In this document: in pieces, positions 55,310-64,000 of the stretch
Layout of the letters: every line of letters begins with the position of its first letter
Numbering within the stretch: the first letter of the stretch is position 1
From: Lojkania enalia
Taxonomy: Eukaryota > Ascomycota > Dothideomycetes > Pleosporales
Assembly: GCA_010094045.1 (NCBI GenBank)
Contig: ML986657.1
Location: forward strand, 101,994 to 165,993
Reading direction: 5' to 3'
Length of the DNA stretch: 64,000 nt
Program-made: the position numbers and the translations under genes
The notes under the pieces: generated by a model
What the model was told of the DNA's origin: nothing
Database searches by the model: none
Seen by the model: only the letters and a program-made list of their open reading frames with translations

Positions 55310-58300
55310 ATGGGCCCCTCAGTCGCGCTTTCCAAAGTTTCCATGGGACTGCCCGCGCTCTTGCATGTACTCCTCATCTGGTCATGTCTACTCCACCGCT
55401 TTGCCGCAGCCCAGATGCCATACAACCCCTCGCGAATACTCCAAAATGGCACCTTGCTCTACATCTTCCGCCCGTCGCCGAGCTCGTCGTTTCAGTTCGA
55501 GCTTGGTTCCGTCAATATCTCTTCCGAGATGAGCGCACCTGAGCCTCCTTACATCACTTTGTATCCCGCCTTGCCCTTCCTCGAATCCGACTCACCGCGG
55601 TCTTTCGCGCCAGTACTAGATCATGACGGCAATATAACTGTATATACGGGGGACTGCACCACAGGTGCTAGCGGCTCTGAGCTCTGGAGGTTCGCCCCAG
55701 ATCCATCAGAGAAGAGTGGGAATGGAAGCTGGCAACAAGCGAACGTATCGTACGACAAGAATGACCAGCATGCTCAAGCCATAGGCTCCAACTACCTCAA
55801 CGGCGGCGTAGCCTTTTCAAGCATCGTGAATGGCGGGTCCATCAATACAAGCGCATATTTCTTCGGCGGTATGTGCCCTACGGAAGACAGTAGTAGTGAC
55901 TGGCAATCTGCCGCGAACTACTCCAACTTCATGGTTTCATGGGATCCTATTCAGGATGGGACGAAACCCATCGTTTACCAATTAAGTGAATCTACCAGCC
56001 GAGGACCGCCCATTGCGGAGGCGGGGTTTACCTTCACAGGCCTCCAGCCTAGCTTTTCCAATAGGAGCGACGGCACCCAGACCCAGCAGCAAAATTTCGT
56101 CCTCGTTGGCGGCCATACAAGCGCTGCATTCATTAACATGTCACAGGTAGCGCTTTTTGCTCTACCCCAGCAGAGCTGGACCTTCGTTCCGGTGCTTCAG
56201 CCAAATACTCACCGGACGGACCTAGCCATCCGAACAGATATTGAGGACATCGAGCCACGATCTGGGCATACCGCCGTCCTTACTCCTGACGGACAGCGTA
56301 TTATCGTTTCCGGAGGCTGGATTGGCGATATCGACACTCCAGCGGTACCCCAATTGGCGGTTTTGAATGTCGGAGAGGGTTATGGTGGCCAAGGATCGTG
56401 GGAGTGGACAGTACCGTCGACTTCTGGAGATGGTCCCTCAGAAGGTACTGGTATATATGGTCACGGTGCAGCTATGCTTCCTGGAGGGGTCATGATGATT
56501 ACCGGAGGCTTTTCGATATCTGCTTCTGATATGCGCTCGCGAAGAGCGAGTCAAATATCGAATACTCAGACCTTCTTTTTCAACGTATCATCGAACAACT
56601 GGATTTCCAACTATTCGCCGCCTCCGAGATATAATCTGACTCCGGCTACCAAGGAGGAGAGCGGTCCATTCTCGAAGACTGCTCAGAAGGCAGGTCTTGG
56701 GGTTGGCTTGGGCCTTGGTATGGCAGCTGTGCTGAGCTTACTCGCATTCTATATCTGGTACACAAGACGGATGAAAAAACAGCGGAACGCCCGCGAAAAG
56801 CAACTTCACGACCTAGCTATGGAAGCTCATCGATATAACCTTGTGGGACTCTCGTCGAGTATCGATGGTCGAGGCGGGCAAGTTGACGCTGTCGGCTATT
56901 TTGAAGATCGCAACACCTCTTCTTACTTCTATCCAACTGCAGAACACAATTCTGGTCAGGGGTGGCGGCGAGCCAACGCCCATGATGCAGAGAGGACCGG
57001 ACTCCTTGTTGAGATTCCTAGCCCAACCAGAGGACTGCGTCGGAGTCTAGGCGGACGTCAGAATCACCATCTCGTGCGTTATGAAGAAAGGAGGGCAAGC
57101 CACATCCATCCGATTGATGAAGTTGAGGAAGAGCAGGAACAGGAGAATACAACTGACCAAACTCTTCTCGCACATGATTCAGAAATGGCAGAGACGCCAT
57201 TAAATGGCAGGGTCTCTATCTTCAACAACGCCCCTAAGCTTGATCCGTTCACCGACAGCCACTTTTTATCTCGTCCGCAGAGGAATGGAGCGATTCGTTC
57301 TGCTCCAGTGTCACCTGCCGGCGATGGAGGACGCGGAACCAGCTATGACCTCGATGACTGGCAGCTAGTTAGTGATCTTCCTCAACACCCTAGCCCAAAT
57401 TCATCGGGGCGAGTCTCGCCCACGAAATCCGACCGTACAGGATCCAATCTCAGCGAACGCAGTAATAGGTCCAATCTCTCGTCAACATCTGCAACTGGAA
57501 GCATGAGGCGAAGTATATCTTTGCGCTCCTCTACAATCCTAAACAACGCTTCCCATGCCAACCCTTTCAAGACTCCGGAAGCTAGCCCAACTATAGCGAG
57601 CAGGAATAGCGGCACAGGGTGGCAGTCTCCAGCCGATCCACGAACGCGGTCATTTACTAGCATTCGCAGCAACGGCAGGCCAGGTACAGCGAATGCAGAC
57701 GCTGATTCGTTCATGACGGCTCGGTCATCATTCATGCAACTACAAGCAGAAGGCGAAGCCCTGTTAGGCGGGAACCCAGAGCGCACGCGGCCAAATACCT
57801 CGTCAACATCTAATGCCACTATATCAAATACGTGCCAGGACATGGAGCCTAGCACTAGTCGCACGGGAACTACCACAGTAGCGACTTCATTAATAGATGG
57901 CTCAACCCGCTCACGAGAGCGAAGGAAGAGTTGGCTCGGCACGGTTCGAAGAGCACTATCGCGGTCCATTACCACTAATGAACGCACTCGCTCCCTCACG
58001 ACGGCTACGCCTCGCCCTGAAGCTTCCTATAAAGATGACCCATTGGAGGTCCCAACGATGCTAGAATCTAAACGACGGAGCTTTCCGGCGTCATCCCCTC
58101 CGAGACGCGCGGCGAGCGATGCGAGCTTCTGGCAGAGCAAGCGAGGACAGAGGGATTGGCTCGATGACGAACTAGACGCTGATGATCCGAAGGCTAGGTG
58201 GAGGCGGAAGGGCGGTGACGACTGGGGCGCGCCTGAGGACCTGGAATTCGCGGAAAAGGAACGAAGAAGGCAGGAGTGGAGGGAACGGAGCACGCTAGTC

Positions 58301-58708
58301 GACCTCACACAAGATGAACCGACCTCGCGGGCGCCCGTAATACTTGGAGATGAGGCATCTAAATATAGGCCGACTACGCCCGCCGAGGACGACGAGGACT
58401 GGGATGTTGAGGCGGCGGTCGAGAGGCGCGTGGTGCAGGTTTGTTTTACCGTGCCCAAGAGTAGGTTGAGAGTAGTTAATGCGGATGTGGATCGTGCGAG
58501 CGTGGTCTCTTTGCCGAGAGACGACTCGCCGAAGTCGAAGGTGGATAAGGGGGATTTGTCGAGTCCGAGCCGTGTCAGGGACTTGGTGGGCAAGTTCGAG
58601 GAGAGGAATAGCCCGAGGACACCACCGCGCACTTCGCCGAGACCAAGCCCCAGCCCGAGTATAAGGTCGGTCAAACTTCGAGGGAGGGGCAGCGAGGCGA
58701 GTCTTTAG
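55310..58708 (+). CDS. Kelch-type beta-propeller single-pass membrane protein
   Basis: A single exon of 1132 aa from the ATG at 55310. Signal peptide at about residues 12-34 (LPALLHVLLIWSCLLHRFAAA). The ectodomain to about 455 has Kelch/galactose-oxidase-like repeats: SAYFFGGMCPTE, NFVLVGGHTSAAF, EPRSGHTAVLTPDGQRIIVSGGW and YGHGAAMLPGGVMMITGG. It also carries many N-glycosylation sequons. One TM helix lies at about 461-485 (GLGVGLGLGMAAVLSLLAFYIWY), followed by an RRMKK stop-transfer. The 640-residue cytosolic tail is Ser/Arg/Pro-rich and disordered, with a charged region (QSKRGQRDWLDDELDADD) near 940 and RTPPRTSPRPSPSPS at the end. This architecture occurs widely in Pezizomycotina, probably at the cell surface or septum. 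Its exact function is unknown. Confidence 0.87.
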   Translation: MGPSVALSKVSMGLPALLHVLLIWSCLLHRFAAAQMPYNPSRILQNGTLLYIFRPSPSSSFQFELGSVNISSEMSAPEPPYITLYPALPFLESDSPRSFAPVLDHDGNITVYTGDCTTGASGSELWRFAPDPSEKSGNGSWQQANVSYDKNDQHAQAIGSNYLNGGVAFSSIVNGGSINTSAYFFGGMCPTEDSSSDWQSAANYSNFMVSWDPIQDGTKPIVYQLSESTSRGPPIAEAGFTFTGLQPSFSNRSDGTQTQQQNFVLVGGHTSAAFINMSQVALFALPQQSWTFVPVLQPNTHRTDLAIRTDIEDIEPRSGHTAVLTPDGQRIIVSGGWIGDIDTPAVPQLAVLNVGEGYGGQGSWEWTVPSTSGDGPSEGTGIYGHGAAMLPGGVMMITGGFSISASDMRSRRASQISNTQTFFFNVSSNNWISNYSPPPRYNLTPATKEESGPFSKTAQKAGLGVGLGLGMAAVLSLLAFYIWYTRRMKKQRNAREKQLHDLAMEAHRYNLVGLSSSIDGRGGQVDAVGYFEDRNTSSYFYPTAEHNSGQGWRRANAHDAERTGLLVEIPSPTRGLRRSLGGRQNHHLVRYEERRASHIHPIDEVEEEQEQENTTDQTLLAHDSEMAETPLNGRVSIFNNAPKLDPFTDSHFLSRPQRNGAIRSAPVSPAGDGGRGTSYDLDDWQLVSDLPQHPSPNSSGRVSPTKSDRTGSNLSERSNRSNLSSTSATGSMRRSISLRSSTILNNASHANPFKTPEASPTIASRNSGTGWQSPADPRTRSFTSIRSNGRPGTANADADSFMTARSSFMQLQAEGEALLGGNPERTRPNTSSTSNATISNTCQDMEPSTSRTGTTTVATSLIDGSTRSRERRKSWLGTVRRALSRSITTNERTRSLTTATPRPEASYKDDPLEVPTMLESKRRSFPASSPPRRAASDASFWQSKRGQRDWLDDELDADDPKARWRRKGGDDWGAPEDLEFAEKERRRQEWRERSTLVDLTQDEPTSRAPVILGDEASKYRPTTPAEDDEDWDVEAAVERRVVQVCFTVPKSRLRVVNADVDRASVVSLPRDDSPKSKVDKGDLSSPSRVRDLVGKFEERNSPRTPPRTSPRPSPSPSIRSVKLRGRGSEASL

Positions 58709-59618
58709 AGGAAGCGCAGGAGTACGAGTAGGAGTACGAGTACTGGACTAGGGACGGAGGGCAAGTAGTTATTTGGGGAATTTGGAGGTGGCTTGATTTG
58801 CTTCTGTTTTTGCGGATGAATGGGTTTCTTGTATATTGGTTAGTTGGATAGCGGGGTGTTTGGTGCCTTTTGGGTTTTTGGCTTTTTTAGCGATTGTTTT
58901 TTTTTTTTTTTTTTTCAAGATTTAGGGCGTATGTACGCAGTCTTTTGGTAGGATGGTTGGCGGGGAGGGTATGCTGTTGGTTTTAGTTTTGTGTTGAGAT
59001 GGATAGGCAGTGTACGTTTTGTATGGACGCGTAGATGATTGATTGGATATCAGATATATGCATTATGGTATGACTCACGCCGGATCGGAACTCGTCACGT
59101 ATGGAGGATGGTGGGTAGTGGAGGGCAGTGTCCTTAAACTTATTCGCCCCGATCTGTTTACTCTGTTTGCCAGGCGTTGCTCGTGTACGAGCCCCTGGCT
59201 TGCTCGAAATGCATCCGACTATGGTGGGTTAGAGTTGAGGGGGGGGCTGGTAGGATTTTGTGGGCATTATGAATTGTATGGATGTAAAGGAGCATGGTAG
59301 AGGTAGAAGATAGCGCAATTTTGTGAGTGCTGAGTGTGTACTGAACCTCAGCGCCATTCTATTTCTGCGGCCCGCTCCGCCTTGCCGAATGTCACAACTA
59401 CACGCCGGCTCAAAATGCATTTGCATCCGTCTCTGGATCCGGTGAGAAGCAAGCTGGGGCATCGACTCGCATGTTTGTTCTCCACAGCGCGGACCAATCA
59501 GCGCCCGCTACGTTGAGCATCCCAGCCAGTTTCCGGGACACCGATACTTTACCATGCATCTCTCAGCACGCAAAGCCACCTAACACGAACCCAACACGCA
59601 GGACCCAACATAAAGCTA
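58709..59618. other. Intergenic, Kelch gene 3' region
   Basis: About 910 bp. T-rich 3' UTR with a run of 19 T at 58897-58915. Repeated AGTACGAGT units at 58720-58745 directly follow the stop codon. No gene was recognised. Confidence 0.4.
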
Positions 59619-59641
59619 CTTTTTTTTTTTTTCTATAAAAT
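59619..59641 (+). promoter_or_regulatory. Poly-T tract and TATA-like box
   Basis: Thirteen T residues (59620-59632) followed by CTATAAAATC, about 31 bp upstream of the ATG at 59671. The spacing is short for a promoter, but the combination of a T tract and TATAAAA fits a core promoter with a very short 5' leader. Confidence 0.3.
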
Positions 59642-59670
59642 CAGGGTTTTCTCGGACCTTACGTTACAGG

Positions 59671-60972
59671 ATGGCAGAAGTACCAGCAACGTATAGGGAG
59701 CGTCTTGCTCAGTTCAGGATTTTGGAAGAGAAGAGGTTTGAGTTGATTGAGGTGGGCAATTACTCTTCTTTCTCTTCTTTATTTTCTCTTTATTTGTTCT
59801 CTGCTAGAATTTCCTTGGACTTTGGTCTTCAAGATCCGCTAACAGGGCTTTCTTTTCCACAGGAACTGCTAGATAAACTTGAGAAGTGCGAAGCCCAACT
59901 TGCCCAAACAAAGCTCGATCTCGAATCTGAACAAAATGTTCGCCGAACGCTACAGGCTGAGGTAGTCGAGGCCAAAGAAAAGGAATCTGCGCTGTCTCAG
60001 AGACAGGTTAGGCTGCGCTTCACCTGCATCCATAAGTTGCAGAGTACTCATATGACCAGGCAAGACGGCCGTTTGTGCTCGTTCTTATCGACGCCGACGC
60101 CGATGGTTTCATGGTGTGTTGCCAATAAGCCTAGTATTGATGCGTCTCACATCCAACAGTTCCAAGACAAATACATTACACGACGTGCACAGGGCGGCGA
60201 GTCCTTAGCTGACGAGCTTCTCATACGACTACGCGAGTATCTACGACCACTCTATGACGATGCCGACTCGTTAGATATTCTTGTCCGAGTCTACGCAAAT
60301 CTCGAGGGCATGGCAAATTTCCTCGTCCGGCAAGACAAAGTCCGGAACCTTGGCCAACTGAGAGCCTTCGCAACGGGGTTTTGCGGACGGATATCTAGCT
60401 TCGACTGGATAGACGTCGGAGTCGGGAAAGAGGGGGGGTCGGGCCGGAAAGTGCGAGGTTCGTCTCATCCATGCAAACTGTGTCATTACTCCCTCCTTCG
60501 ACGATGAGAATGCCATTAACACGCTTCTAATATAGAGAACCTCTCCTTCTACACCTCAAACACGCATCTCCGACATATCCTCCTCGCTTGCTCCCCCACC
60601 GACCTCCCGCCCACCCTTCTCTCTACGCTGCCCCTCCCAAAACTTACCCTCCTCGAATCTAGCCCTCTTCCCCCTTCCCTCATCGCCCTGCCCCTTTCCA
60701 CCACAAGGTTCCCAACGCTCTTCATCGCCCCAGTGCCCAAGTCGCCCCGACCCAGAGGCAGGAATGGCCCTCAACTTCAGCTTACCCAGCAGGAGGATCC
60801 TGAGGGCGGATCGACGTGGCTAGTTATCCGGCCGGAGCGAAGTAAGTCGCAGGGCGCGGGCCTAAGACGCCGCGGCGAGAGCGAAGACGATAATTCCAGT
60901 CTGAGTATCTCGATTGGGCCGGATAATACAGTGAGTGTGGATAGCGGGAGACGGCGGCGGCTCGTCGGCTAA
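59671..60972 (+). CDS. DUF7923-type protein without CCCH zinc fingers
   Basis: Exons 59671-59751, 59863-60006, 60060-60113, 60160-60457 and 60536-60972, 337 aa. Intron 1 (111 bp) has a perfect CGCTAAC branch and is in frame, so the genomic frame reads through it. Residues 1-75 form a coiled coil (ELLDKLEKCEAQLAQTKLDLE). Then comes the block RRPFVLVLIDADADGFMF-QDKY, followed by GGESLADELLIRLREYL, DILVRVYANLEGMA, FATGFCGRISSFDWIDVGVGK and NLSFYTSNTHLRHILLAC. This matches the domain found N-terminal to CCCH fingers in many fungal proteins (DUF7923, as I recall). The domain looks like a degenerate NYN/PIN-type nuclease fold, with Asp residues after the central strand. No C-x7-9-C-x5-C-x3-H finger follows; the tail is low-complexity and basic. 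It may bind or cut RNA. That is inference. Confidence 0.75.
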
Positions 60973-61732
60973 AGAAAAAGGCGAAAGAAGATGGGGTTTT
61001 ATTGGAAGCGTGACATGGTGTGAAGCTAGGGATGGGACGAATGGGAGAGTTGGGAAGTGTAGTGTTTTGCATGACTTGGCATAGCGTGCGGGTTGCGGGT
61101 TAAATTGTGCTTTGGGAGTGGAGCGGGTTGGGTCGGATTGCATATGGAATATATGGTGTTAGTTTTGACCGTTGATGTTTTCTAAATGCGGTGGAGAGAT
61201 GAACGTAACCCTTACGTTGGTGAATTTGATTATGGAAGTAGGTTGTCTCATAAAGAACGCATGTCGCCATCATCGACTATCGTAAACAAGACAGGGCCCG
61301 GCGAGCAAGATCTAAATAAACATCTCCACAAAATAGGTTATTAGCTCCAGGCTTTTCGCTGATCAAGGTCGGGCAGGAATATTGAATAGCAAGCTGATAT
61401 CCAGTGATCATAGCTGGACTGGATTTTCTGGGAGCTGAAGCTCTTGAAATTTCCGTTAGATAGCTAGCATAGCAAGCATTCAAATGGAGTTCAGGGCACC
61501 AACAGTTAGTTGCTAGCTAATTACCTAGGCATGAGCTGAGAACGTTCATCAGACTCCGACCAATGATAAGGTCGTGGCTGACGCTTACTAACTAATCGAC
61601 TTGGCATACAGGGAGCCGCATCGTGAACCTCAGCAAGCTCCGTCACCTCTTCCGAACTTGAAAGAACGACCACTCGCGGCCATTGACCTATCTCCGCCCC
61701 TTTACCTCGAAGCTGTGGCCTGACAGATTACA
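60973..61732. other. Intergenic, promoter of the complex I subunit gene
   Basis: 760 bp. Nothing beyond UTRs and promoter was recognised. A minus-strand 68-codon frame at 61277-61483 has no motif. Confidence 0.4.
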
Positions 61733-62450
61733 ATGGCGGGTAAGAGAGTGCAAACAACTTTCGCGGTACGTGCATCACCCCATTCTCTCGAGCCCCTGCA
61801 GACCTTCAACTACCCCCCACCGAATCCCACCGGATTCCACCAGCCCGCCCGCTCATATCTGTCCGCAGAAATATACCATCCAACCTACCGGAATCTATGC
61901 CTTCATCAACCGGCTCTTCGCGATCGACCCCAAGCGGTCCACCGGCGTGCCTCTGAACCCTCAATTCCGAAACCCTCCGCCCGGTGGCCAGGACCCTATG
62001 GAATATGACGACCCCGTCACCGTCCCCGCCGCCGATCTCGCTGAGAATCCATACTGGAAGCGTGACGTTCGACGCCGGTATCCGCAGTTGTCAACGGTGA
62101 CGCAGGCGGATGTGGTTGCGTTGCTGGAAGTCGGGAGCGCAGCGGCGCCGAAGAGGGAGTTAATCGGCGATGCGGGCGTGAAGCAGCTTATTGCTGCGCA
62201 AGAGGATGGTACCAAGGGATTGGCAGTTGCATTTGAGAAGAATGTGGGGTTGGCGAAAGATGTGCTGGGCCCCGGGGGTATGCCGCCGCTGCCCAGTGGA
62301 CTTCAAATTAGCGGCGAGGCGGGGAAGAAGCGGTATGAGCTACTGGAGGAGCAGACATATGGTCCAGAGTATGTATTCCTCAATTTCATCTAGTGATGAT
62401 GCAGTATGTGCTAATATTTGGATAGTTACCCCTGCCGGACGTTCGCATGA
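61733..62450 (+). CDS. nuo-21.3a/NUZM: NADH:ubiquinone oxidoreductase (complex I) 21 kDa accessory subunit
   Basis: Exons 61733-61765, 61869-62368 and 62426-62450; introns 103 and 57 bp, with GTACGT and GTATGT donors and a GTGCTAAT branch in the second. They give 185 aa. The short first exon MAGKRVQTTFA joins KYTIQPTGIYAFINRLFAID. Next come RSTGVPLNPQFRNPPPGGQDP, YDDPVTVPAADLAENPYWKRD and RRRYPQLSTVTQADVV. The last exon adds YGPDYPCRTFA. This is the pattern of the fungal 21 kDa accessory subunit of mitochondrial complex I (21.3a in Neurospora, NUZM in Yarrowia), a non-catalytic membrane-arm or matrix-side component. The two junctions were chosen by frame and family pattern. The family identification is from memory of conserved blocks and fairly secure. 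Confidence 0.85.
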
Positions 62451-62854
62451 GGCATTCTTTTATGCTAGGACCCTGATATCTGGAGAATGAAAGGTAGCAG
62501 CAACTGTAAATATAGAATGCTGCATAATGCATGCTAAGTATTTTTTTGTATACTGTGACTAGGATTAACAAGTGTCTGCAATGTGTTCCACGTCCAACCG
62601 GTGTGGTGCAAGTGTTTGTTTACTATGTCATTGATACTGTCCTTAGTTTGGGACTCTGCACTTCCAACTCAGTTACCCTCTGCTGTCTCCATTTGTTTGT
62701 TTGTTTTGGTTTGCTCTTTCCCTACCGTCGCGTCCCAAAAAGCTTGGCACGTTTTGACGATTGACGACTTCCTCCATCTTGTCACCCTCTACCTCAACTC
62801 CACGATAATACTTTCCTCTCTCCCCCCCCGGTGCACTTTGCCAACCTCGTCGCC
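62451..62854. other. Intergenic, promoter of the RING-like gene
   Basis: 404 bp, pyrimidine-rich at 62770-62830 ahead of the ATG at 62855. No other feature seen. Confidence 0.35.
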
Positions 62855-64000
62855 ATGGCTTCCTTAACAAAGCCACAAACGAAACCTGAGGAGGTTACAC
62901 CGCAAGACGTCATCTTCTCCTGCTCCCTCTGCAATGCCACCTTCTCCGAGGTCTACAGCGGCCATGCCGAAACGGTTCAGGGACTCTCGGATGGCATCAA
63001 CCCAAAGAACAGGCTGGCTACGAAGCTTTTCCTAGCCGGCTGCAGCCATGTCATCTGCAGCAAGCATTTTGAAGGTGGTGGTGAGCATAGCTCTTTTTGT
63101 CCCGAGCCGACATATTCGACTCTTCAGAAGTCGGTTGCTAAATGCACATGCACTAGGACCGCCTTTCCACAAAGCAAATGAGAGGCCACATGCACCGTGC
63201 CCCGTCTGCGTCAAAGAGAAAAGCGACACGCAGCCGCGACAGCTCTTCTCAGTCCGCGGCTTTAAGAAGGGGGAATATGATCCTGGTATTCCGAAATGCT
63301 TCTTTCTAGCACCACCAATGAAGCTCGACTCATCGGGCGCAGAGATGGAAGCATTACGAGTTAGTGGGAATCATGCTTAAAAAGAGATGACATGTTAATC
63401 CCAGCCAGTTCCAGTACAAATCGCTCCTTCGGTTCGGCAGAGAAATTACTTGCCAGTCCAAGGAGGCTAGAGACAGGGCATCTGAAATGCAATCCGATCT
63501 CATGCGTCTTCGGCAGCAGTGCACCGAGCAACAGACGAAGCTTCAGGCCTTAGAGAAAGAGAATGAGCGTTTGCGGCCTATGGAGAGGGACCTGCTAGGT
63601 TATAGAGAACGCATGCCGGCCATTAAACACTTTCTGGGGCTCATCCCTACGTTGACGGAGTAAGATTGCCTCCTCATTATGGCCGTCAAGTACTGATATA
63701 TTCTAGGCAAAATGGTCAGATGCGACAGCAATTAGCATCTCTTGGCTATGAAATTCCTCATGAACCTATGGCCTACGATGGCGATCTATTTCCATTGGCC
63801 GGGAATGATAGTATTATACCCGACAGCGTAGGCGAGCCGATGACTTCGACAAAACGGGCAATATCGAGCCACACTGTAGGCAGGTCTGCACATGCAACGG
63901 CGAATCTAGGAGAGGGCACTTCGTCAAGCCCCCAGGCGCGTCCATATAAGCGACTGAAGCAGCTATCTAGTCAAACGGAGCCAAACATCCATGCCCTCCC
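62855..64000 (+). CDS. RING-like zinc-finger and coiled-coil protein (cut by window end)
   Basis: Exons 62855-63080, 63157-63359, 63409-63659 and 63707 to beyond 64000. At least 324 codons lie in the window, with no stop before the edge. The N-terminus has spaced zinc-ligand pairs: CSLC (about residue 24), CSHVICSKH (about 62) and CPVC after the first intron. This is a C-x2-C...C-x-H-x2-C-x2-H...C-x2-C pattern like a variant RING finger. A coiled coil follows (SDLMRLRQQCTEQQTKLQAL). After it comes a Ser/Thr-rich region with a basic patch (RPYKRLKQLSS). The layout recalls RING/coiled-coil SUMO or ubiquitin ligases of the Zip3/HEI10 kind, but that is only a guess. The exact acceptor of exon 3 (63409 or 63415) is ambiguous; both keep frame. 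Confidence 0.7.

Noticed and set aside
1..64000. tRNA, rRNA, CRISPR, riboswitch or viral sequences
   Set aside because: I looked for T-loop (GGTTCGA-N-TCC) contexts, regular spaced repeats and viral polymerase motifs and found none convincing.

Overview
This window is nuclear DNA of a filamentous ascomycete (Pezizomycotina). The signs are short introns of about 45-60 bp with GTATGT/GTAAGT-type donors, CTAAC/CTAAT-like branch sites and YAG acceptors. The gene families agree: HET domain, HeLo-like/STAND proteins, an AA9 LPMO, a LaeA-like methyltransferase, DUF3405 and DUF6601. There are no operons, no tRNA/rRNA genes and no CRISPR. The class (for example Leotiomycetes versus Sordariomycetes) cannot be fixed from the sequence alone. 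All exon coordinates come from my own splice-site reading, with every junction checked for reading frame.

Layout. 1-3.6 kb: gene-poor, with a decayed Myb/SANT-like relic. 3.6-5.3 kb: a multi-pass membrane protein. 5.3-9.5 kb: an AT-rich, TpA-rich block that looks RIP-mutated, ending in a broken pogo/Fot1-type transposase. 9.7-12 kb: a HET-domain protein. 12.5-15.5 kb: two tandem Rieske-oxygenase-like genes. Divergent from them (17.1-19.2 kb) lies a ferric-reductase-type flavocytochrome. 20-27 kb: a secreted Cys-rich protein, an AA9 lytic polysaccharide monooxygenase and a DUF3405 glycosyltransferase-like protein. 28-32.3 kb: a tandem pair of HeLo-like plus ubiquitin-like-domain genes, the first a full-length pseudogene, the second intact. 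34.5-44 kb: LaeA-like methyltransferase, Pof1-like nucleotidylyltransferase, a large disordered protein and a DUF6601 membrane protein. 44.5-48.5 kb: an alpha/beta-hydrolase-NACHT STAND protein. 49.8-64 kb: mostly housekeeping genes (cobalamin-independent methionine synthase, SDR, Kelch membrane protein, DUF7923 protein, complex I 21 kDa subunit and the start of a RING-like protein).

The most interesting locus is the Rieske pair. After splicing, both genes are intact but complementary. One (12542-13870) keeps all four [2Fe-2S] ligands and has lost the mononuclear-iron ligands. The other (14429-15532) keeps the bridging Glu and the His/His/Asp iron site and has no Rieske ligands. In known Rieske oxygenases electrons cross between neighbouring subunits, so the pair could form a split, obligate hetero-oligomeric oxygenase. 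The flavocytochrome next door is a speculative redox partner.

The left two thirds also holds three allorecognition or cell-death type loci (HET, HeLo-like/ULD, NACHT) beside a RIPped repeat block, which is typical of a variable accessory region. The right third is conserved core genome.
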